This document shows, piece after piece, positions 14,023 through 19,114 of a stretch of 19,114 nucleotides of DNA (positions are counted from its first letter, which is position 1; each line of letters opens with the position of its first letter). The DNA lies in the NCBI GenBank assembly GCA_009920595.1, contig RFZR01000009.1, positions 1 to 19,114 of the forward strand, written 5' to 3'. The DNA comes from Alphaproteobacteria bacterium. Lineage in GTDB: Bacteria > Pseudomonadota > Alphaproteobacteria > Rhizobiales > Beijerinckiaceae. The translations under genes and the position numbers were made by a program. The notes under the pieces were generated by a model that saw only the letters and a list, made by a program, of their open reading frames with translations, had not been told where the DNA came from and made no database searches.

Positions 14023-16366
14023 ATGAAAACGACAGCGCGTGTTGTGGTCATTGGCGGAGGCGTTGTTGGTGTCGGAACGCTCTATCATCTTGCAAAAAAA
14101 GGCTGGTCGGATGTCGCTCTGATCGAGCGCAAGGAATTGACCTCGGGCTCCACATGGCACGCCGCCGGATTGTTGCCGCTCTTCAACCTTTCTTATTCGG
14201 TGGGCCAGCTCCACAAATATTCAGTCAATCTCTACGGCAGCTTGGAAGCGGAAACCGGTCAGTCTGTTGGCTTCAAGAAAGTTTCAAATATTCGTCTCGC
14301 GCGCACCAAAACGCGTTGGGATGAATTCATGTATTATGCCGGTGTTGCTGAAACCATCGGTGTGAAAGTCAACAAGCTCACGCCTCAACAAGTTAAAGAG
14401 ATTTGGCCGCTCTGCAATACAGAAGGTCTTTTGGGCGCGATCCAACATCCGGATGATGGATATATTCAGCCAGCCGATTTGACGCAGGCTTTCGCGAAAG
14501 GCGCACGTAATCGTGGCGCTGAAATCTATCGCAACACAACAGTCATTGGCATAGAGCGCACGACGTCGGGTGAGTGGCTTGTCAAAACCGATAAGGGCGA
14601 CATTCAGTGTGAACATATTGTTTCCGCTTCCGGCAATTTCGCGCGCCAGACAGGCAAAATGCTTGGACTCGATATTCCGGTGATTCCTGTTGAGCATCAG
14701 TATATCGTTACCGAACCGCATCCCGCGGTGCAGGAACGTCACGCAAAAGGCTTGCCGGAAATGGGGGTGCTGCGTGAAGCTGATTCATCTTGGTATCTGC
14801 GTGAAGAAGCCGGTGGTTTCATTCTCGGCCCTTATGAAAAAGGCGCACCGGTTTGCTATGTCGACGGTCCGCATAAGGACTCTGAGTACGAACTCTTCCA
14901 GGAAGATCTCGATCGTCTCGCACCGCATATTGGGCGCAGGCTGGCAGCTTGCGGAATGGATTGTTGATGGCGAACCGACTGTCGATTTGATGGGCGTCGA
15001 TCCACGTCGTTATGGGTCTTATGCGGGTCGTGGCTATCTCAAGCAAAAGAATGAAGAAGCCTATGCCAATGTCTTCACGCCGCATTATCCGGATGAAGAA
15101 CGCGTCGCCGCGCGGCCTTTGCGTCAGACGCCTTGCTATGATCGCATGAAAGCGCTCGGCGCCGTGTTTGGATCTGTTTATGGCTGGGAACGTCCGAACT
15201 GGTTTGCGCCAGCGGGCTATGAAGTACCGGCGTCCGAACTCAATGTTGATGATGTTCTCACCAATGAGAACCATGCGCCACCGGCGGATGATGGCAAGGT
15301 CAAAGAAAAATGGAGCTTCCGCCGGTCGAATTATTTCCCCTTTGTTGGCGATGAAGTGAAGAATGTCACAAATGGTGTGGGCCTGCAGGATATGTCGGCC
15401 TTCGCAAAATGTATTGTTTCTGGTCCCGGTGCGCGCGCTTGGCTTGATTCAATCTTTGCCAATCGCATTCCAAAACAACGTGGTCGTATTGCGCTTTGTC
15501 ATTTGCTGACGTCGCGTGGCGGTGTACGTGCAGAATTCACGCTTTATGAAAGCGCGCCCGATACGTTCTATCTCGTCTCGGCCGGTGCACTCGAGCGCCA
15601 TGATCATGATACGCTCAAGAAACTTCTGCCGAAAGATGGCAGCGTGCGCTTCACACCGATCACGACGTCTTATGGCGTGCTTGTGCTCGCAGGGCCAAAG
15701 TCACGCGAAGTGCTGCAGTCCTTGACCGACACAGATATGTCGAATGAAGCCTTCCCATGGCTTACGGGTCAACGCATTTCAGTTGGCGCCGTGCATTGCG
15801 ACGTGTTGCGCGTGAACTTCATCGGTGAATTGGGTTATGAATTCCATCATCCGATTGAAATGCAGAATTATCTTTTTGATCTTCTGATGAAAGCCGGCGC
15901 AAAATTCGGAATCAAGCCTTTCGGTATCCGCGCGATGATGTCGATGGCGATTGAAAAATCCTATCGCCTTGTGGGTCGTGAATTATCGATTGAGTATTCG
16001 GCATTTGAATCGGGCTTGCAGCGTTTCGTGCATCCGAACAAAGGACAATTCCTCGGTCGCGACGCTTTGGTGGCTTGGCAGCAAAAAGGCTTCGCCAATC
16101 ATTTTGTCACGCTTGAAGTGCACGGCATTGAAGATGTGGATGCGCGCGGTTCCGAGCCGATCCATAAAGGCGGTAAGCTGATCGGTCGCTGCACGTCGGG
16201 CGGTTTTGGTTGGCGGCTTGGCAAGTCCTTGGCGCTTGCCATGGTGGCGCCCGAACATGCCGCAAACGGTACCGAGATGGAGGTAACGATCTTGGGTAAA
16301 GCCTATCGGGCAACCGTGATCGCCGAGTCCCCCTTCGATCCGGACAATGCCCGGCTGCGGGCCTGA
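14023..16366 (+). pseudogene. Dimethylglycine/sarcosine dehydrogenase-type GcvT-family flavoprotein, broken by internal deletion and frameshift
   Basis: The intact family is about 800 residues: an N-terminal DAO flavin domain, then GcvT folate-binding domains, removing N-methyl groups from dimethylglycine or sarcosine to form methylene-THF. Here the first frame (ATG 14023, GAGGAG upstream) gives GGGVVGVG (11-18) and STWHAAG, whose His46 is the covalent FAD site. It then stops at 14967. The sequence resumes in the +1 frame at GAGWQLAEWIVDG (from about 14936) and continues to 16366 through EKWSFRRSNYF, VGLQDMSAFAKC, GELGYEFHHP and GIRAM. Between LAPHI and GAGWQLAEW the family carries about 50-55 residues with the YTPDGxPxIG and GHSFG flavin-contact segments; these are absent. 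The size of the loss is about 160 nt and not a multiple of three. It is a recent lesion or an assembly error, as both halves are otherwise well preserved. Confidence 0.87.
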
Positions 16367-16534
16367 TCAAGCGTCGCATTGGTTGCGGTTTAAGGCGTTC
16401 TTGGTGAGTGCGACGGGGGTTCCTGTCGCAATCAGGGGAGGGAACGTCCCAATTCCGACAGCGATCTCGACTTGGGCCTCCTATTCGGTCTAGAAGGGAA
16501 ACGCATAACCGACCTTCTCGAAGGATAAAGACCA
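16367..16534 (+). promoter_or_regulatory. Structured leader of the corrinoid-protein operon
   Basis: A 168-nt spacer holding mutually exclusive stems. CGTCGCA (16372-16378) and GTCGCA (16425-16430) can each pair with the same TGCGACG (16409-16415). Next is a GGGA-ACG-TCCC hairpin (16440-16450). The ribosome site AAGGA (16521-16525) lies in a palindrome CCTTCTCGAAGG (16513-16524), so it could be masked. No T-run terminator is seen, and no known cobalamin or folate riboswitch consensus is recognisable. A regulatory role is inferred only from the alternative pairing. Confidence 0.4.
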
Positions 16535-17224
16535 ATGGCCGACGGCGATCTCGATCTTAATACGCTCAGCGACGACGAACTTGTCGAACAGATGCATGAC
16601 GACCTTTATGATGGTCTCGGCGAAGAAATTGTCGACGGCGTCCATATCCTTTTGAAGCGCAGTTGGACCCCTTACGACATTCTGACGAAAGCGCTCGTCG
16701 AAGGCATGCGGATCGTTGGCGTTGATTTCCGTGATGGCATTCTCTTCGTTCCGGAAGTGTTGATGTCGGCGAATGCCATGAAAGCAGGCATGCAAGTGCT
16801 TCGTCCTTTGCTTGCTGAAACCGGTGCGCCGAAGGTCGGCAAAATGGTTATTGGCACCGTTAAAGGTGACATTCACGACATCGGCAAAAATCTTGTGTGC
16901 ATGATGATGGAAGGTGCGGGCTTCGAAGTGATCGATCTCGGCATCAATAATCCGGTTGAGAAATACATCGAGGCGCTTGAAGAACATAAGCCGGACATTC
17001 TCGGTATGTCGGCGCTGCTCACCACAACAATGCCTTATATGAAAGTTGTCATCGACACGCTCAAAGAAAAGGGCATGCGCAATGACTATCTCGTGCTCGT
17101 TGGTGGTGCACCGTTGAACGAAGCCTTTGCGGAAGCTGTCGGGGCAGACGCTTATTGCCGTGACGCGGCGGTTGCGGTTGAAACCGCAAAATCGCTTCTG
17201 TCGCAACGCACGATACGGGCGTGA
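16535..17224 (+). CDS. Methylamine-type corrinoid (B12-binding) methyl-carrier protein
   Basis: A 229-residue protein of the MtbC/MttC/MtgC kind, which carries the methyl group on a protein-bound cobalamin between two methyltransferases. The N-terminal helical cap (about 13-95, with FVPEVLMSANAMKAGMQVLRP) shields the cofactor. The C-terminal Rossmann domain has GDIHDIGKN (111-119), where D112, H114 and G117 are the DxHxxG motif with the His that becomes the lower cobalt ligand. GMSALLTTTM (about 167-176) and VGGAPLN (about 194-200) complete the B12 site. AAGGA lies 9 nt before the ATG. Its stop overlaps the GTG start of the DUF1638 gene. It is the natural partner of the two MttB-family enzymes in the window. 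Confidence 0.94.
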   Translation: MADGDLDLNTLSDDELVEQMHDDLYDGLGEEIVDGVHILLKRSWTPYDILTKALVEGMRIVGVDFRDGILFVPEVLMSANAMKAGMQVLRPLLAETGAPKVGKMVIGTVKGDIHDIGKNLVCMMMEGAGFEVIDLGINNPVEKYIEALEEHKPDILGMSALLTTTMPYMKVVIDTLKEKGMRNDYLVLVGGAPLNEAFAEAVGADAYCRDAAVAVETAKSLLSQRTIRA

Positions 17225-17847
17225 TCAAGGCCGCGGGCAAAACACTCGTTATTGCCTGCGGTGCTCTCGCGCGTGAGTTGATCGACGCGAAGACGCTCAA
17301 CAAACTCGATCATCTCGACATCACGTGCCTGCCCGCGATCTGGCACAATCGGCCTGAAAAAATTCCGGACGGCGTACGCAAGAAAATCCGCAAAGCGCGC
17401 GCTGATGGCTATGCCAACATCCTCTGCCTTTATGGCGATTGCGGCACCGGCGGCCTTCTCGACAAAGTTCTCGAAGAGGAAGGTGTGACGCGTATTGAAG
17501 GCGATCATTGCTACGCGTTTTATTCAAAGCCTGGCGATTTCGATAAATTGATGGACGAAGAAATCGGGTCTTTCTTTTTGACCGATTATCTCGTTCGGCA
17601 TTTCGACCGTCTGATCATTCAGGGACTCGGACTCGATCGTTACCCGCAATTGATGAAAGATATTTTCGGCCATTATAAACGCGTTGTGTATCTTGCGCAG
17701 ATCCCCGATCCGGCTTCGGAAAAGAAAGCGCGCAAAGCCGCTGAACGTTTGGGCCTCGCCTTTGAAATGCGCGTGACCGGACTTGGCGGATTGGAGACAT
17801 TTGTCACCGGAAACGGTCGCATCCACGCGCGGGGCTCTGCCGTATAA
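17221..17847 (+). CDS. DUF1638 protein of the methyltransferase operon
   Basis: A 208-residue protein starting at GTG (17221), which overlaps the corrinoid-protein stop by GTGA; no strong ribosome site is seen, so it is probably translated by coupling. It matches DUF1638: VIACGALARELI near the N-terminus, ITCLPAIWHNRPEKIP, the Cys-containing CLYGDCGTGG (about 76-85), DHCYAFYS and FLTDYLVRHFDRLI. Conserved Cys and His residues (CGAL, YGDCG, GDHCY) suggest a metal or corrinoid-related site. DUF1638 genes recur next to MttB and corrinoid genes in methanogens and in bacteria, so a role in loading, repairing or using the corrinoid protein is plausible. No function is established that I know of. 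Confidence 0.85.
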   Translation: MIKAAGKTLVIACGALARELIDAKTLNKLDHLDITCLPAIWHNRPEKIPDGVRKKIRKARADGYANILCLYGDCGTGGLLDKVLEEEGVTRIEGDHCYAFYSKPGDFDKLMDEEIGSFFLTDYLVRHFDRLIIQGLGLDRYPQLMKDIFGHYKRVVYLAQIPDPASEKKARKAAERLGLAFEMRVTGLGGLETFVTGNGRIHARGSAV

Positions 17848-17876
17848 ATTCCCGAAAATACGGAGGGTTTTGAGCC

Positions 17877-18182
17877 ATGGCTCAACTGATCATCGTTTAT
17901 TGGCGCGACATGCCCGCGCAAGTCATCGTCAAGCAAGGGCGCTCCAGCGCTAAGCGCGAATTGCCTGAACGTTTTGTCACCGCCATTGATGCGGCGGCGA
18001 TGAAAGCGGGCGCGCAATCAACCGATGCCTATCTTGCCGATTGGCGTCGCGCGGATCCGGTTGATGTCAGCGATGACCTCGAAGCGGAAGCCGCAGCATG
18101 GGCGGCAAAACTCGAATCCGATTATCCGAATGAGCGGCTTGCCGCATTGGCAAAAAATCAAGGTTACGAGGAGACGAAATAA
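17877..18182 (+). CDS. Small conserved protein of the family annotated 'virulence factor'
   Basis: A 101-residue protein with GGAGG 11 nt upstream of its ATG. The start (IIVYWRDMPAQVIVKQGR) and the middle (LPERFVTAIDAAAMKAGAQSTDAYLADWRR) match the small family generically called virulence factor (Pfam Virulence_fact), and the rest is an acidic helix. The name has no support here: it lies between DUF1638 and metV, its stop overlaps the metV start by one base (TAATG), and the same association is one I recall from other alphaproteobacterial MttB clusters. It is probably an accessory protein of corrinoid or folate methyl transfer. It has no signal peptide or membrane segment. Confidence 0.8.
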   Translation: MAQLIIVYWRDMPAQVIVKQGRSSAKRELPERFVTAIDAAAMKAGAQSTDAYLADWRRADPVDVSDDLEAEAAAWAAKLESDYPNERLAALAKNQGYEETK

Positions 18183-18685
18183 TGTCGCGCGTTCCTTTTG
18201 CTTTTGAAGCCTCAACCAAACCGCCGCGTGACGGCAAAAAATTTGCACTCCGCTTTTGGGCCAATCGTCATGCCCGATTGATGGAACTCACCTATTCAGT
18301 TGTTGAATCGACGTTGCGCGGTCTCGCCCCTCTTTTCAAACTCATCGGTTATGAGCGCATGGAAAAGCCGATGGTGGTTGTTGAGAAGACGATCAAAAGC
18401 GCGCTCTTTGATTGCCGCATGTGTGGCCAATGCATTCTCTCTTCCACCGGCATGTCTTGCCCAATGAATTGCCCGAAAAATTTGCGCAATGGGCCGTGCG
18501 GCGGTGTGCGCGCGAATGGCAATTGCGAAGTCTATGCCGAGATGCCCTGTGTGTGGGTGAAGGGTTGGGAAGGCAGTCGTCTTATGAAAGAGGGCGACAA
18601 GATCATGGATGTGCAAAAGCCGATTGATCATCGCTTGAAAGGCCGCTCCTCATGGCTTGCCGTCTCTCAAGGCGCGCATGAGTGA
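18182..18685 (+). CDS. metV: MetV-type methylenetetrahydrofolate reductase C-terminal-domain protein
   Basis: A 167-residue protein whose ATG shares a base with the previous stop. The C-terminal half is the Cys-rich MTHFR_C domain: FDCRMCGQCIL (about 78-88), MSCPMNCPKNLRNGPCGGVR (about 92-111) and NGNCEVY, ending in CVWV. The cysteines suggest Zn or iron-sulfur ligation. In acetogens the equivalent MetV pairs with MetF to form the MetVF reductase. Here metF follows 22 nt downstream, so the same pair is likely. The N-terminal 75 residues (FALRFWANRHARLMELTYSVVESTLRGLAPLFKLIGYERM) form a helical, weakly hydrophobic part that may contact a partner or the membrane. In this operon the complex would oxidise methyl-THF made from betaine methyl groups. 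Confidence 0.85.
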   Translation: MSRVPFAFEASTKPPRDGKKFALRFWANRHARLMELTYSVVESTLRGLAPLFKLIGYERMEKPMVVVEKTIKSALFDCRMCGQCILSSTGMSCPMNCPKNLRNGPCGGVRANGNCEVYAEMPCVWVKGWEGSRLMKEGDKIMDVQKPIDHRLKGRSSWLAVSQGAHE

Positions 18686-18707
18686 TATCGTTTAAGGACA
18701 AGTAACA

Positions 18708-19114
18708 ATGACGCCTCCTATTCCTTCAACCGATCTCGGCCCAACGCCTGCGTCACCACTTCCCGAATTGCCGGGTCACACGTCGCGTGGTCGTTTGGAG
18801 CGCGTGTTGCGTCGTGGTGAATTTGCGATCACCGCAGAACTCAATCCGCCCGACAGCGCTAATCCTGACGATGTCTATGAGCGCGTCAAACATTTCGATG
18901 GTTTCGTTGATGGTGTGAATGCGACCGATGGTTCGGGCGCGAATTGCCATATGTCGAGCGTTGCGATTTGCGCGCTGCTGACACGTGTTGGCTATTCACC
19001 GATCCTTCAAATCTCCTGTCGCGATTACAACCGCATTGCCATTCAAGGCAATGTGCTTGGTGCGGCGGCGCTTGGCGTATGCAATGTGCTGGCGCTTACA
19101 GGTGACGGCGTGCA
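18708..19114 (+). CDS. metF: Methylenetetrahydrofolate reductase (MetF family), 3' part outside window
   Basis: The first 135 codons of a MetF-type TIM barrel, open to the right edge. The ATG at 18708 follows AAGGA by about 10 nt. After a Pro-rich leader of about 30 residues comes EFAITAELNPPDSANP, where the Glu before NPP corresponds to the catalytic Glu of MetF (E28 in the E. coli enzyme). FVDGVNATDGSGANCHMSSVA is the second-strand folate region and LGVCNVLALTGDGV the third. The variant ELNPP, against EFFPP in housekeeping MetF, is typical of the copies found with MetV and corrinoid genes. It probably converts methyl-THF to methylene-THF in this pathway. A separate biosynthetic metF may exist elsewhere. 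Confidence 0.9.
   Translation, partial: MTPPIPSTDLGPTPASPLPELPGHTSRGRLERVLRRGEFAITAELNPPDSANPDDVYERVKHFDGFVDGVNATDGSGANCHMSSVAICALLTRVGYSPILQISCRDYNRIAIQGNVLGAAALGVCNVLALTGDGV

Noticed and set aside
16367..16534. Cobalamin riboswitch before the corrinoid protein gene
   Set aside because: I could not find the B12-box or the usual aptamer core; the pairing seen is different, so it is reported only as an unclassified leader.
16490..17206. A 238-codon open frame on the minus strand opposite the corrinoid gene
   Set aside because: It lies wholly antisense to a secure gene, has His/Arg/Phe-rich composition typical of a reversed coding frame and shows no family pattern.
1..19114. CRISPR array, tRNA, rRNA, transposase or phage genes
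   Set aside because: None was seen; the only repeats are the palindrome at 5019-5106, short inverted repeats and a 13-mer tandem pair.

Overview
The window looks like an alphaproteobacterial chromosome, most likely Hyphomicrobiales (Rhizobiales)-like. It has moderate GC, a DUF4164-zapA pair of the rhizobial type, a ChoXWV choline importer, and tightly overlapping ATGA/TAATG gene junctions. This placement rests on gene content and remembered family resemblance, not on a search. Almost everything serves one theme: uptake and breakdown of quaternary amines (choline, carnitine-type betaines, glycine betaine).

Layout. On the minus strand, 1-2476 is an operon of a beta-keto acid cleavage enzyme, a betainyl-CoA thioesterase and an acyl-CoA dehydrogenase (cut by the window edge). 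A small Cys-rich CWC protein gene (2702-2920, plus) converges on choV. Then come choV, choW and choX (2917-6077, minus), with a large palindromic repeat between choX and choW. Divergent from choX are betA (choline dehydrogenase), a first MttB-family methyltransferase and an acyl-CoA ligase (6317-11332, plus). A housekeeping pair, DUF4164 and zapA (11338-12000, minus), sits in the middle. A second MttB-family methyltransferase (12153-13703, minus) is divergent from a dimethylglycine/sarcosine dehydrogenase-type gene that is broken by an internal deletion (14023-16366, plus). After a structured 168-nt leader follow a corrinoid protein, a DUF1638 protein, a small 'virulence factor'-family protein, a MetV-type protein and the start of a MetF-type reductase, which runs off the right edge.

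How the parts could work together (inference). Choline enters through ChoXWV and is oxidised by BetA toward glycine betaine. Carnitine-type compounds yield betainyl-CoA through the cleavage enzyme, and the thioesterase releases glycine betaine. A pyrrolysine-free MttB-family enzyme would move one methyl group to the corrinoid protein. A tetrahydrofolate methyltransferase, not in the window, would take it to methyl-THF, and MetV/MetF working in the oxidative direction would convert that to methylene-THF. Dimethylglycine would then be demethylated oxidatively by the GcvT-type flavoenzyme. The result would be a corrinoid route for glycine betaine, otherwise known from anaerobes, placed in an apparently aerobic alphaproteobacterium and fed by choline and carnitine modules.

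Cautions. Two genes (the cleavage enzyme and the GcvT-type dehydrogenase) appear to lack internal segments their families always carry. This could be gene decay or an assembly error. Substrates are inferred from context.
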